The notes: generated by a model not told the origin, from the sequence alone. A stretch of 64,000 nt of DNA from Candidatus Wallbacteria bacterium (GCA_028687545.1 JAQTZZ010000014.1:1-64000); one strand, 5' to 3'; shown: positions 41,205 to 50,498, numbered from the stretch's first letter. Numbers and translations are program-made.

Positions 41205-41973
41205 TGCTTTCACCTCCTTTCTTTGTTTTTTTAGCTTTATTCCACAGTACATCAAGTAAATGTGGATCAGCTTCAATTTTTTGACGTTCAGGCTCTTTCC
41301 CGAGCAAGGAATCAACCTGTTCGACCCGCTGTTTGAATTTCCTGTTGGCCGAAAGCAGGCTGAGTTCAGGGTTGATCTCAAGAAACCGGCCGAGATTTAC
41401 AATAGAGAACAGCACATCCCCGAATTCTTCTTCCAGGTCATCAGTGCTTCCCTTCTGATATATTTTTTCAAGTTCACTCAGCTCCTCTTTCAATTTTCCA
41501 ATCACATCACTTCCGCTTTCAAACTCAAGACCTATCCGCTTGGCTCTTCTCTGATACTTTTCCGCCTGCAGTAAAGCCGGCAGTTCTCCAGGAACCCCCT
41601 CGAAAATTCCCTTTTTTCCTTCCTTGGATTTGAACTTATCCCATTCATTCACCACTTCTTCAGGGGTATTGAGAGTCATGTTTTCAAAAACATGGGGGTG
41701 TCTGTTGATCATCTTTTCTGTGATCCCTTGTGCCACATCTGAGAAAGTGAATTTTCCTTCATCCTCGGCGATTTCAGCCTGGAATACGATCTGCATCAGG
41801 AGATCCCCAAGTTCTTCGCAGAGTTTCCGGTAATCCCCTTCTTCCATTGCATCCAGCACTTCATATGTCTCTTCCAGCAGGTAAGGTCTCAGGCTCTTGA
41901 TGGTCTGAACTCTGTCCCAGGGACACCCTCCCGGAGCACGTAATCTCTTCATGACTTCAAGCAGTTTGTCCAT
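41197..41973 (-). CDS. mazG: nucleoside triphosphate pyrophosphohydrolase MazG
   Basis: A 258-residue enzyme that hydrolyses NTPs to NMPs and pyrophosphate, cleaning up non-canonical nucleotides. The N-terminal domain opens LRAPGGCPWDRVQTIKSL with the metal site in LLEETYEVLDAM and CEELGDLLMQIVFQAEIAED; HVFENMTLNTPEEVVNEWD is the second signature. The C-terminal MazG domain (KLKEELSELEKIY, EFGDVLFSIVNLGRFL) is also complete. ATG 41973 overlaps the last base of the stop codon of the PpiC gene (TAATG). Length is normal. Confidence 0.96.
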   Translation of the reverse strand: MDKLLEVMKRLRAPGGCPWDRVQTIKSLRPYLLEETYEVLDAMEEGDYRKLCEELGDLLMQIVFQAEIAEDEGKFTFSDVAQGITEKMINRHPHVFENMTLNTPEEVVNEWDKFKSKEGKKGIFEGVPGELPALLQAEKYQRRAKRIGLEFESGSDVIGKLKEELSELEKIYQKGSTDDLEEEFGDVLFSIVNLGRFLEINPELSLLSANRKFKQRVEQVDSLLGKEPERQKIEADPHLLDVLWNKAKKTKKGGESSV

Positions 41974-43778
41974 TAATTTTTCGGTAACCTTTCCGGATAA
42001 ACCTCTATCCTGCTCCGCTCCCGTAACTGCCTGAGCCAGTTCAGGTAAAATTCCTGGACCATGGCACTCCGGTAAGAGCTTTCTCCCTCTGCCAGCTGAT
42101 CTTTACGGGCCTGATCCTCTCTGATGTCAGTGACCATGAGGATATGGAATCCGAAAGAGCTGTGGACAATCTCGCTGATCTCACCAGTGCCAAGGGAAAA
42201 AACCGCGCTTTCCAGAGGTTCCCCAAGCATTCCCTTGCTGAAATACCCAAGGTCGCCTCCACGCATCCTGCTGGAATCTCCATTCCAGGTCGTGGCAAGC
42301 TTGACAAAATCTCCACCATTCCTCAATTCTTTCAAAGTCTGCTTGCTCCTGACTTCTGCACTTGTCACCTCATCGGTAGAATTCTTGTCCGCCTTTAGAA
42401 AGATGTGGGAAACCCTCACCTGTTTCACAAAATCAGCGAAGAATTTCTGCTTGAACTTCTCATTATTCGTGACATTTTCGGCGATTTTTTTATCGATGTA
42501 ACTGTTGATCAGAAGATTTTTCTCCATTGAAGCCAGTTTCCCCTGGCATTCCGGATCGGATGGCAGCTTGCTCTTCTCAGCCAGCAGATAAAGTTTCTGG
42601 TCGTCGATCATCTTGTGCAACAGCCTTACCCGTTCGTCCGTCCGCTCATACGCCTTGTGAACCATGGCGGGCATTTTCTTGATCTGTTCGAGAAGATCAT
42701 GAAAAGTGATTTCATCAGTTTCAACAGTTGCGATCACTGTTTCAGGAGGCAAATTCTGCTTGTTAAGCAAGTCTTCCCTGATATCACTCTTGTAATCTGC
42801 AAGAGTCTGTTCTTTCCAAAGTTCATACCGCTGAGTAGCTTCTTTACGTTTCAGCGTATCCCGAATCTCTTCCCTGACATTTTCGAGCGGACGCAGAATA
42901 TTTTCCCTGATCTCCTCAACCTTCAAAAGGTAATATCCTCCAGGAGTCTCGACAGGCTCGGAAACATCTCCAGGCTTGGCTTTTTCAACAAAATCATTCA
43001 GCGGTTTGATGAGTGCATCCGGTGTAAAAAAGCCGAGGTCTCCTCCATTACTGCGGGTAGCGTCATCCTCACTGTATTTCCGGGCGGCTTCGGCAAAATC
43101 CAGTGCCTTGAGTTCCTGCAAAATAGATCCGGTCTTTTCCAGCGCTTCTTCCTTGGAACGCCCGTTGTCTGTGGAAATGAGTATCTGTCTGGCATGGATC
43201 TGCTTCGAAATCTTGAAGGTATCCTGATGTTCTATATAATATTTCTCGATTTCGCTGGACTCGATCTCCAGCTTGTCGAAGATGGAATTATATCGCTGAT
43301 TACCGAATTCGCTGGAAATCAGTTCTCTGCTTACCCGGCCGAGAAGCTGCTTATATGCCGGATCATCATAAAAACGTTCCTCCCTGATTTCGTTCATGAT
43401 CAGATACATGTCCACCATGCGATTCAGAAACTCCATACTGGAAACTTTCTGCCTCTGGTCACTGGGAATATTGTCAAGCTCTTCCTGGAACATTTCCAGA
43501 TTGATCTCTTCGCTGTTGATCTTTGCAAGAATCACGGTTTCCTGCGAAGACTGGTCTTCGCCGGCATCGAAGATTTCCCCTGTCACGCTCTGTAAAATCG
43601 CAGAAACTTTATCTTCCTGGGTCTCAACAGTATTCTGTGGTAACTGGGGAACCGGAACCACCAATTGCTTGGGAGCCAATCCCGCAGGTCCGGCAGGAGG
43701 TCCCCCGCATCCGGTTATAATAAGAAAAGGCAGAAACAGCAGGGGTTTCAATAACACCCGGAATTTTCTCATCCGCAT
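41973..43778 (-). CDS. PpiC-type peptidyl-prolyl isomerase lipoprotein (two parvulin domains)
   Basis: A 601-residue periplasmic folding factor. The signal ends LIITGC with Cys24 as lipid anchor. A SurA-like N-terminal region (about 60-185) is followed by a first parvulin domain (about 190-290: HARQILIST, YSEDDATRSNGGDLGFF, PVETPGGYYLLKVEEI). A second helical part leads to a second parvulin domain (about 455-560: VSHIFLKAD, GGDLGYFSKGMLGEPLESAVF, HSSFGFHILMVTDI). The architecture lies between SurA (two parvulins) and PrsA (lipoprotein). It is probably involved in outer membrane or secreted protein folding. ATG 43778 is used; ATG 43772 is equally possible. It is cotranscribed with mazG. Confidence 0.9.
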   Translation of the reverse strand: MRMRKFRVLLKPLLFLPFLIITGCGGPPAGPAGLAPKQLVVPVPQLPQNTVETQEDKVSAILQSVTGEIFDAGEDQSSQETVILAKINSEEINLEMFQEELDNIPSDQRQKVSSMEFLNRMVDMYLIMNEIREERFYDDPAYKQLLGRVSRELISSEFGNQRYNSIFDKLEIESSEIEKYYIEHQDTFKISKQIHARQILISTDNGRSKEEALEKTGSILQELKALDFAEAARKYSEDDATRSNGGDLGFFTPDALIKPLNDFVEKAKPGDVSEPVETPGGYYLLKVEEIRENILRPLENVREEIRDTLKRKEATQRYELWKEQTLADYKSDIREDLLNKQNLPPETVIATVETDEITFHDLLEQIKKMPAMVHKAYERTDERVRLLHKMIDDQKLYLLAEKSKLPSDPECQGKLASMEKNLLINSYIDKKIAENVTNNEKFKQKFFADFVKQVRVSHIFLKADKNSTDEVTSAEVRSKQTLKELRNGGDFVKLATTWNGDSSRMRGGDLGYFSKGMLGEPLESAVFSLGTGEISEIVHSSFGFHILMVTDIREDQARKDQLAEGESSYRSAMVQEFYLNWLRQLRERSRIEVYPERLPKN

Positions 43779-43912
43779 TTCCCGCGCCTGATTTTCAGCA
43801 TATAGTCAAGTAATTTAATATATTCATGCCGATTAGGCAAATTTTTGTTAGTTACTCCAAAGATGGTAAGTGGTACAAAACCAAAAAAGAGCTCCACAAC
43901 CGTAAGTGCAGA

Positions 43913-44713
43913 TTACTTGGTGAAAATTATTCTGAGTCCAACCATAGCCAGGGCCATGGCCAGACAGAGGACTATCCATTTGCCCTGAACTCGCCTGGAT
44001 AATCCCGCCCCTAACTGGGCACCAATCACCACACCCAGAGAAATCGCTGCAGTCATCTGGGCTCCATGAACAAAGGCTCCTCGGGCGATGTGCACGATGG
44101 TACCGGTGAGGGCTACTATGACCAGTATGAAATGTGAAGTCGCAGTAGCAATATGCACCGGAAAATTGAGGCAATAGATCAGAAGCGGCACATGGATAAT
44201 TCCTCCGCCGATTCCCAGCAGACTGGAAAGGTATCCGACAAAAAAACCGAATTGCATACCTAAAGCCGGGTTAAAGGAATAATTATAGTTGTTGCCGTCC
44301 CTGTCGATGATCTGCCTGAAAATCGTTTTCCCGGCCGGCGGACCTTTTCCGGCCTTTTTTTCTCGATTAAAGGCAAGAAAAACGGATGCCAGAATCATCA
44401 GAACCCCAAAAACAATGTTGAACAATCGCCTGGGGATATATGCTGTCGTAAAAGCTCCTAAAATTGCGCCTGGAACCGTAGTCATTGAAAACAGCAGGCT
44501 CGATTTATAATCGATCTTCCCCATCCTGGCATAAGCAAACGACCCTGACAGGGAATTGAAAAACACCACAGCCAGAGAAATACTGGTCAAAAATTCGGGA
44601 TTTTGATCCGGATACAGAAAAATCAGCACAGGCATCAGGATAAAACCGCCGCCCACCCCGATCAGCGTGCCCAGCGTACCTATGAAAAGTCCGAGCAGGA
44701 TTAATCCGGCCAC
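43913..44713 (-). CDS. TauE/SafE-family anion exporter
   Basis: A 266-residue membrane protein with about eight helices. The repeated family pattern GxxxGxGGGxxxxP is present in both halves: GTLIGVGGGFILMPVLIF near the N-terminus and SLLGIGGGIIHVPLLIY in the middle. TauE/SafE proteins export sulfite, sulfoacetate and related organosulfur anions. The start is GTG 44713, one base after the CoA-binding gene's stop codon, so they are coupled. Substrate cannot be read from the sequence. Confidence 0.92.
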   Translation of the reverse strand: MAGLILLGLFIGTLGTLIGVGGGFILMPVLIFLYPDQNPEFLTSISLAVVFFNSLSGSFAYARMGKIDYKSSLLFSMTTVPGAILGAFTTAYIPRRLFNIVFGVLMILASVFLAFNREKKAGKGPPAGKTIFRQIIDRDGNNYNYSFNPALGMQFGFFVGYLSSLLGIGGGIIHVPLLIYCLNFPVHIATATSHFILVIVALTGTIVHIARGAFVHGAQMTAAISLGVVIGAQLGAGLSRRVQGKWIVLCLAMALAMVGLRIIFTK

Positions 44714-44714
44714 G

Positions 44715-45107
44715 TTAGAACTGTCCGGTTTTCAGCAAAACCAGAGTGCAGGCATTCAGAGTATCAATTCCAAGCTGCTTCAATTCCGCGGATAGCTCAG
44801 GATTTTCAGCGCCAGGGTTGAAGATGACGCGCCTGGGCTTGGCCTTGATGATCTCAGTACCCAGGCTGGCTGAATTAGCAGGAGAGAGATAAATGGTGAT
44901 TGTATCAAGTATAACAGGTACATCAGACAGGTTACTGTATACAGGTATTCCTTCGATTTCAGCAAAGACGGGATGCACAGGATAAACGGGATATCCTTTT
45001 TCCCTGAGAAGCATCAATGCCATGTAACTGTAACGCTCAGTTTTTCTGCTTGCTCCGAGCACGGCGACAGCACAGGATTCAGATCCGCATTTCTTCTCCT
45101 GGTTCAT
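44715..45107 (-). CDS. CoA-binding domain protein (YccU-like)
   Basis: A 130-residue single-domain Rossmann protein of the CoA_binding_2 family. Characteristic segments are VAVLGASRKTERYSYMAL, GYPVYPVHPVFAEIEGIPVYSNLSDV, and IFNPGAENPELSAEL followed by a Cys-containing CTLVLLK end. Such proteins bind CoA or nucleotides but have no settled role. GAGAGG precedes ATG 45107 by about seven bases. It stands between the ECF S component (11-base gap) and the TauE-like exporter. Confidence 0.9.
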   Translation of the reverse strand: MNQEKKCGSESCAVAVLGASRKTERYSYMALMLLREKGYPVYPVHPVFAEIEGIPVYSNLSDVPVILDTITIYLSPANSASLGTEIIKAKPRRVIFNPGAENPELSAELKQLGIDTLNACTLVLLKTGQF

Positions 45108-45118
45108 GAATGCCTCTC

Positions 45119-45634
45119 TTAAATTCTATATTTCTCCAGTATTCTATAAATCAAAGGAACCAGCAGAATCTGGCAACAGATGCCAGGCAGTCCTGTGACA
45201 ACACCTACTTTCAGGTAATCAGTCCAGGAAATATTGTAACCGGCCAGGGTGCTGAGCAGAAATACTGCATATGCAAGCACCGCCCTTCCGCAGAGCATCG
45301 CTGAGAACAGGGATAAAAACAGGTTTTTCATCAGCCCGAGATGAAGGAAGCCGGCGAAAAATCCATAAGCGCCCAGTTCGCAAGACATGAGCAGGGCTAT
45401 AGGAATCGGGCTCAACGGCGGCATTCCGGTCAGCAGAAAACCCAGCATCGGAGCCAGCATCCCCACGATCATCCCGTTCAGCTGTCCGGTCATCAGGCCG
45501 CAGAGCAATACCGGGATGTGCATGGGAAGAAAGACAGCCCCGGCAAGTCCGGACATGTGAAAAATCAGAGGTGCAAGCACTGACAGGCAGAGAAAGATCG
45601 AGGAGTAAACCAGATTACGAATATTCCGCTTCAT
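45119..45634 (-). CDS. ECF transporter S component (vitamin-binding membrane protein)
   Basis: A 171-residue membrane protein with about six helices. The SAFLPMHIP-like motif (here GAVFLPMHIPVLLCGLMTG) and PMLGFLLTGMPPLSPIPIALLMSCEL are typical of ECF substrate-binding components. It would work with the EcfA-EcfT module encoded at 39.2-40.9 kb or a distant one. The specificity is not clear; the PMHIPV pattern occurs in several unassigned S components. First gene of a three-gene group with the CoA-binding protein and the TauE-like exporter. Confidence 0.85.
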   Translation of the reverse strand: MKRNIRNLVYSSIFLCLSVLAPLIFHMSGLAGAVFLPMHIPVLLCGLMTGQLNGMIVGMLAPMLGFLLTGMPPLSPIPIALLMSCELGAYGFFAGFLHLGLMKNLFLSLFSAMLCGRAVLAYAVFLLSTLAGYNISWTDYLKVGVVTGLPGICCQILLVPLIYRILEKYRI

Positions 45635-45775
45635 GCTTTTTCATCTTATCAGACACTGCCTGAAACAACAAATGTTCTGCCTGATCTCTCATCAGTAATT
45701 TGCTCAAAAACTGTTTTTAAGCTAATTTTGATTCATGCCTGCCGACACGAATCTGATTTTTATTAATCATCAAAC

Positions 45776-48364
45776 ATGAAACCCTTCATAAAAAACCAGG
45801 ACTCGAAATTCATCAGTTTTCTTCTGAGCAATCTCAAACAGAAATTAGGGCTGATTCTGTTTGCAGTTACCTTGTTCATTCTTTTTCATGCCTTAAAGGA
45901 AGTTCATTACAGAGACATTGTCAGGGAAGTTCATAACCTTCCTCCAAAAAGCATCCTGATTGCTGCAATCCTCACTGCAGTAAATTTTTTTCTGTTCAGC
46001 CTCTATGATACGCTGGCCTTCAGACATTTTAGATTTCCGATAAATTATCCGCGAATCGCTTTCACCGCCTGCATCAGTTACAGCCTCGGTAATACCACTG
46101 GACTCTCCATCGTTTCCGGCAGCGCGTTGAGGACACATCTCTATTCAGTTTTCGGTTTTACCTATCTGGACAGCCTCAAAATCGGTATTTTCAACATGCT
46201 GACCTTGGCACTGGGAATTTGCGGCCTGGGAGCCCTGACCTTTTCTTTTGGAAATGAGGCTATTCCCGGCAGCCTGGGAATTCCGGCAGTATTGTATAGA
46301 TCAATCGGATTTCTCCTTTTTTTATCCTGCCTTGCATTTATCCTGGTTTTTCTGAGGAGAGTCAGAAAATTATCAGTTTCAGGGATTGAAATGGAGCTTC
46401 CCTCATCTGGAACCAGCCTGATCCAGCTGCTGCTCGGAGTCATGGACCTGACCATTGCAGGATCAGTCCTCTTTGTGCTGCTTCCAGCCGGAAGTGAGAT
46501 TCACCTGACTGAGTTCCTTTCGATTTTCCTGCTTTCAACCTTTTCCGGAATTGTCAGCACCGTTCCCGGAGGTCTAGGTGTTTTCGAACTGGTCATGGTT
46601 AAAAGCCTGTCCGGGTATTTTCCAGCCCAGATTCTGATGGGGTCGATTCTCGCTTTTCGGGGTATCTATTATCTCATCCCTCTAACTGCCGGGCTTTTAT
46701 CGCTTGCAGCCAACGAACTGCTATCCCGCAGAAGTAAGTTCAGCGCACAACGCGAAGTATTCAAAGAGGCTCTGTCTGAAATCGTTCCTTCCACAATGGC
46801 CTTCCTGACATTCACAGCTGGAGCAGTGCTGCTTTTTTCAGGATCCCTCCCACCTGTCAGAACCAGGATGCTGATCCTGTACCAGTTCCTGCCGCTGCCA
46901 TTCGTTGAAATCTCGCATTTCTTAGGCAGCATTACCGGCACTCTGCTCCTGATCATAGCTCACGGTCTTTACCGCAGACTGGATGCAGCCTATTACTCAA
47001 CCATTCTGCTACTCTTTCTGGGAGCGGCTTTTTCCCTGGTCAAAGGCCTGAATTATGAAGAGGCTGCTCTTTTCCTGCTGATCGCGGTTCTTCTGATCCC
47101 AAACCGGATTTTCTTCAACCGTGCTACCAGACTTTCCGGAAGGATGTTTTCCGGAGTCTGGACTTATTCGATGCTGCTTGTAGTCCTGAGCTCTCTCTGG
47201 CTTGGATTTTTCTCCTACAAGCATGTCCAGTTCACAAGCGAACTGTGGTGGAAATTCGCGCTGATGGGCGGTGCTCCAAGGTTTCTAAGGGCTGAGATCG
47301 GTATCGCAATCATTATGCTGCTCTATGGGATGCATCAGCTTTTCAAAGCAGGTCAGCCGGACTTTCAGAAAAACAATCCTGAAATCATCGCTAAAGTTGA
47401 AGGCATCCTGAAAAAATCAATCGATACATCGGCTTTTCTTTCACTGCTTGGAGATAAACTGTTCCACTTTTCAGAGTCAGGCAATGCCTTCATCATGTTT
47501 GGCGCACACGGGAACTGCTTCATCTCCATGGGCGATCCTGTCGGACCTTCTGAAGAAATTCCCGGACTGATCGGTTCCTTCCGCGACCTGTGCGATCAAT
47601 ACGACAGGGAACCGGTTTTCTACGAAATTTCAGACAGATTTCTCAGTCATTATCTGGATGTGGGCCTTTCCCTTGTGAAAATCGGTGAAACTGGGCGGAT
47701 CAGACTTTCCGAACTCTCCCTGCAGGGAAAAAAAGGAAGCGATTACAGGCAGACGATCAACAGAATGGAGCATCTGAACTGCAGATTCGAGGTGATTTCC
47801 AGAGAGCATACCGGTGAAATCCTGCCAAGAATGAAAGAAATTTCAGACCAGTGGCTGCAGGAAAAAAACACCAGGGAAAAAGGATTTTCCCTGGGATTCT
47901 TTGATGCAGAATATCTGTCTAAATTCCCGACAGCGCTTGTTTTTCAGAACGATGTTCCCCTGGCATTCGCCAATCTCCTGGAAAGCGCTGGGAATGAGGA
48001 ATCTTCGATTGACCTGATGAGATTCAGCCCTGCCTCACCAGGAGGAAGCATGGACTACCTTCTGACCAGGACAATTTTTTATGCAAAGGATAAAGGTTAT
48101 AAGTATTTCAACTTGGGGATGGCTCCCCTGTCAGGCCTTCCCGAAAGTTCAGCCATGCCTGTCTGGAACAGGACTTTGTCCTTTGTATATAAACATGGCG
48201 AACATTTCTACAATTTCCAGGGGCTTAGAAAGTACAAGGAAAAATTTTCACCTGAATGGCGGTCCTGCTATCTTGCCACTACCAGCAGGATGCGGATCCC
48301 GCAGGCCCTGATCAATGTAAGTGCTGTAATTTCAGGAGGAGTTGGCGGCATTCTCAAAAGGTAA
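45776..48364 (+). CDS. mprF: MprF-like flippase/aminoacyl-phosphatidylglycerol synthase
   Basis: An 862-residue protein. The N-terminal half has 12-14 membrane helices with the flippase-family parts FFLFSLYDTLAFRHF, SYSLGNTTGLSIVSGSALR and STVPGGLGVFELVMVKSL. The C-terminal cytoplasmic half (about 530-850) is a DUF2156/GNAT-like transferase: ISMGDPVGP, KKGSDYRQTINRMEHL, GFSLGFFDAEYL, FSPASPGGSMDYL, and YKYFNLGMAPLSGL. Family members move lysine or alanine from tRNA to phosphatidylglycerol and flip the product, lowering surface charge. Both domains are intact. ATG 45776 lacks a clear ribosome site. Which amino acid is used is unknown. Confidence 0.9.
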   Translation: MKPFIKNQDSKFISFLLSNLKQKLGLILFAVTLFILFHALKEVHYRDIVREVHNLPPKSILIAAILTAVNFFLFSLYDTLAFRHFRFPINYPRIAFTACISYSLGNTTGLSIVSGSALRTHLYSVFGFTYLDSLKIGIFNMLTLALGICGLGALTFSFGNEAIPGSLGIPAVLYRSIGFLLFLSCLAFILVFLRRVRKLSVSGIEMELPSSGTSLIQLLLGVMDLTIAGSVLFVLLPAGSEIHLTEFLSIFLLSTFSGIVSTVPGGLGVFELVMVKSLSGYFPAQILMGSILAFRGIYYLIPLTAGLLSLAANELLSRRSKFSAQREVFKEALSEIVPSTMAFLTFTAGAVLLFSGSLPPVRTRMLILYQFLPLPFVEISHFLGSITGTLLLIIAHGLYRRLDAAYYSTILLLFLGAAFSLVKGLNYEEAALFLLIAVLLIPNRIFFNRATRLSGRMFSGVWTYSMLLVVLSSLWLGFFSYKHVQFTSELWWKFALMGGAPRFLRAEIGIAIIMLLYGMHQLFKAGQPDFQKNNPEIIAKVEGILKKSIDTSAFLSLLGDKLFHFSESGNAFIMFGAHGNCFISMGDPVGPSEEIPGLIGSFRDLCDQYDREPVFYEISDRFLSHYLDVGLSLVKIGETGRIRLSELSLQGKKGSDYRQTINRMEHLNCRFEVISREHTGEILPRMKEISDQWLQEKNTREKGFSLGFFDAEYLSKFPTALVFQNDVPLAFANLLESAGNEESSIDLMRFSPASPGGSMDYLLTRTIFYAKDKGYKYFNLGMAPLSGLPESSAMPVWNRTLSFVYKHGEHFYNFQGLRKYKEKFSPEWRSCYLATTSRMRIPQALINVSAVISGGVGGILKR

Positions 48365-48417
48365 TCCAGTCTGGTCATGGACGAACAAATTCCATCTGAA
48401 AACAGAAATGCCTGAAA

Positions 48418-48446
48418 TTGTTAAAAATCCTTCACAGGAATATAAT
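48418..48446 (+). promoter_or_regulatory. sigma-70-type promoter for the HEXXH gene
   Basis: TTGTTA (48418-48423) and a perfect TATAAT (48441-48446) are 17 bases apart. Transcription would begin near 48453, so the TTG at 48452 cannot be the start codon. Confidence 0.65.
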
Positions 48447-48496
48447 ATCAATTGAAACTTCCAAACATCATAATGAAACCTGTGCTGGTGGTTAAG

Positions 48497-49471
48497 ATGA
48501 TAAAATTCAAGGAAATCCGTAATAAATATGTTTCTCTCTGCTGTCAGGGTGACCTTATCTCTGCCTATGAATACCTTTGCGACTTAAAGAATCCCGGAAC
48601 TTCCGCCGCTAAACTCAGGGACAAGGTGAAACGCAGATTTTTCAGCTTAAACCACCGCTATTCATTCAAGACAGGGGATCCCTTCCTGCGCAGGATCTGC
48701 CGCGCATACTGCGAGTATATTACTTCAGTCCTTACCAGGAAGCAGAGTGCAGACGCAGCCGAAAAAGTTCTGCTGGAACGGCTGGCTACGATCATGGGGG
48801 CTTCGGGAAAACCGGACAGCGAGAAACTGGAATCACTGATCTCGGAAAAGGTCGGGAAAAAGGGTTTCCATTTTCTCGGTGGCAAGACTAGCGGACTGCT
48901 CGGTCCGTATATCTATGAAAAGTCCGAAAAAAAGATCATTAAAGTAGCTCTGCCTGACGGATCTTACAATCTGCCCGTCTTTTTCCTGCGCGGTTTTCTG
49001 ATGCGAAGCTGGCTTTCTTATGCCACGTTCGATCTGGCCGGAACAGGGGGCTGGGCGAAAAAAGATGGCCTTTATTGCGTTCATAAATGCTATGCCAAAA
49101 AAATGAATACAGACGATTTTCAGGTTTCTTTCCTCAGGCACGAAGCTCAGCATTTTTCCGATTACAAAAAATACCCTGATCTTTGCCAGATAGATCTGGA
49201 ATATCGCGCCAAGCTGGTGGAACTGATCTACTGGAAAAAAAACAGGCGGCTTTTATGGTTTGCATCCGAAGCAAAGAACGACCGCAGCCAGCCCCATTCA
49301 TTCGCCTCATATCAGATCATCACAAGGCTGCAGAAAGCAATATTCCCCAAAAGCGGGAAAGTAGAACCGAAATGGGAAAAAGTGGATTACAGCCTGATCC
49401 GGCAGCAGGCCCTGGAGCTTTTTAACAATCATACAGCCGGTCTTTTCAAAAATTCTAAAGGTATCCTGTAA
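48497..49471 (+). CDS. putative metalloprotease-like protein with HEAQH motif
   Basis: A 324-residue protein without signal peptide or membrane helix. The motif LRHEAQHFSDYKKYP (His215-Glu-Ala-Gln-His219) fits the zinc HEXXH pattern, and a glutamate about 17 residues later in DLEYRAKLVEL could be the third ligand, as in gluzincins. The N-terminal part is helical and basic. It may thus be a cytoplasmic metallopeptidase, but no family is recognised. ATG 48497, with GGTGG five bases upstream, is chosen; ATG 48473 would add eight residues. It has its own promoter. It follows mprF with 132 bases between. Confidence 0.62.
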   Translation: MIKFKEIRNKYVSLCCQGDLISAYEYLCDLKNPGTSAAKLRDKVKRRFFSLNHRYSFKTGDPFLRRICRAYCEYITSVLTRKQSADAAEKVLLERLATIMGASGKPDSEKLESLISEKVGKKGFHFLGGKTSGLLGPYIYEKSEKKIIKVALPDGSYNLPVFFLRGFLMRSWLSYATFDLAGTGGWAKKDGLYCVHKCYAKKMNTDDFQVSFLRHEAQHFSDYKKYPDLCQIDLEYRAKLVELIYWKKNRRLLWFASEAKNDRSQPHSFASYQIITRLQKAIFPKSGKVEPKWEKVDYSLIRQQALELFNNHTAGLFKNSKGIL

Positions 49472-49592
49472 TGAATCATCTCAATATTTCTTTCAAACTG
49501 ACTTGGGGGTACGAGGTGCGTGGTGCGAGGTTCGTGATTCGGAAATCCCCGTACCCCGTATCTCGAACCCCGAACCAAAAAATGGAGGTCTC

Positions 49593-49934
49593 ATGAATTC
49601 TTACTGTGGTCTGGAATGCGGCACCTGCGAAGCTTATCTCGCCACGAAAAATAACGACGGCAAGCTGAGACAGGAGACTGCCAAAAAATGGTCTGCCCAG
49701 TTCAACTCTGACATCAAGCCGGAGCAGATCAACTGCGAAGGCTGCAAGGGCCAAGGAGTAAAATTCTCCCACTGCAATGAATGCAAGGTCCGCAAATGCA
49801 ATCTGGCGAAAAAATATGAAAACTGCGGTTTATGCCCTGATTATCCGTGCCAAGACGTCTCCTTTATAGTGGACAACGTGCCGCCTGCCAAGGAATACCT
49901 GGAACAGGTAAGAAAGGGCCGCAAGAAGAGCTAG
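49593..49934 (+). CDS. DUF3795-like cysteine-rich protein
   Basis: A 113-residue protein opening SYCGLECGTCEAYLAT, the hallmark of DUF3795. Further cysteines lie in NCEGCKGQG, FSHCNECKVRKCNLAK and CGLCPDYPCQ, for 12-13 in all, likely binding zinc or iron-sulfur clusters. Biochemical function of the family is unknown. GGAGG lies about six bases before ATG 49593; the longer frame from 49503 is a shadow. The upstream 90 bases hold a GGGGTAC/GTACCCC hairpin. Confidence 0.88.
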   Translation: MNSYCGLECGTCEAYLATKNNDGKLRQETAKKWSAQFNSDIKPEQINCEGCKGQGVKFSHCNECKVRKCNLAKKYENCGLCPDYPCQDVSFIVDNVPPAKEYLEQVRKGRKKS

Positions 49935-49945
49935 TGGTTCCCCAC

Positions 49946-49975
49946 TTGTTCCGTCCAGCCAGGCCTATCGATAAT
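49946..49975 (+). promoter_or_regulatory. possible promoter for the Nudix gene
   Basis: TTGTTC (49946-49951) is 18 bases before GATAAT (49970-49975), five of six -10 positions matching. Transcription near 49982 would leave about 30 leader bases before ATG 50013; no ribosome-binding site is seen in them. Confidence 0.5.
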
Positions 49976-50012
49976 TTCCATGAATTCAAGGTAATTTAAT
50001 TATGATTTTTTT

Positions 50013-50432
50013 ATGAAGATCAGACCGATTGCGATTGGAATTCTTCGCCGGAATGATCAGATCCTGGTCTTTGAAGGATCTGACAGTGTGAAAAACGAGA
50101 CTTTCTACCGGCCCTGCGGCGGCGGAATCGAGTTCGGCGAAACAGCTGAACAGGCTCTGGTCAGGGAATTCCGGGAAGAACTGAATCTAAATGTAAAAAT
50201 CCTGAACCGGATCGCAGTGCTGGAAAACATCTTCACCTGCAATGGCGTGCCTGGACATGAAATCGTATTCGTCTTTGAAATCGAGTCGCTCGACAGGGAA
50301 ATCTACTCCAGATCCGAATTGGAGGGCGTGGAAGACAATGGCGAAAAATTCCGCTGCCTCTGGAAGCCGCTCTCTGATTTCAGGAATGGCAGCATTCTTT
50401 ATCCGACCGGACTGGTTGATTCATTGTCATAG
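50013..50432 (+). CDS. Nudix hydrolase
   Basis: A 139-residue Nudix enzyme, hydrolysing nucleoside diphosphates linked to some moiety X. The Nudix box spans 37-59 (GGGIEFGETAEQALVREFRE then EL); the metal-binding REFREE is intact, while the usual glycine near the end is Asn58. The core matches the common NTP/8-oxo-dGTP-type subgroup, but the substrate is not determined. ATG 50013 is preceded by a T-rich stretch without a ribosome site. A single-gene unit with its own promoter. Confidence 0.92.
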   Translation: MKIRPIAIGILRRNDQILVFEGSDSVKNETFYRPCGGGIEFGETAEQALVREFREELNLNVKILNRIAVLENIFTCNGVPGHEIVFVFEIESLDREIYSRSELEGVEDNGEKFRCLWKPLSDFRNGSILYPTGLVDSLS

Positions 50433-50463
50433 AATTATCAGTCCTAATTGCTTATCGCTTTCC

Positions 50464-50492
50464 TTTAAATCAAGCTTGCGTTAAGATACAAT
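50464..50492 (+). promoter_or_regulatory. promoter of an apparently leaderless transcript
   Basis: TTTAAA (50464-50469) and TACAAT (50487-50492) are 17 bases apart. ATG 50499 begins six bases after the -10 box, where transcription itself should start. Confidence 0.55.
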
Positions 50493-50498
50493 CTTTTC

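Noticed and set aside
42615-43595. A 326-residue open frame on the plus strand opposite the PpiC lipoprotein gene
   Set aside because: It mirrors the codon pattern of the real gene, has no domain, signal or ribosome site, and the opposite strand has two clear parvulin domains.
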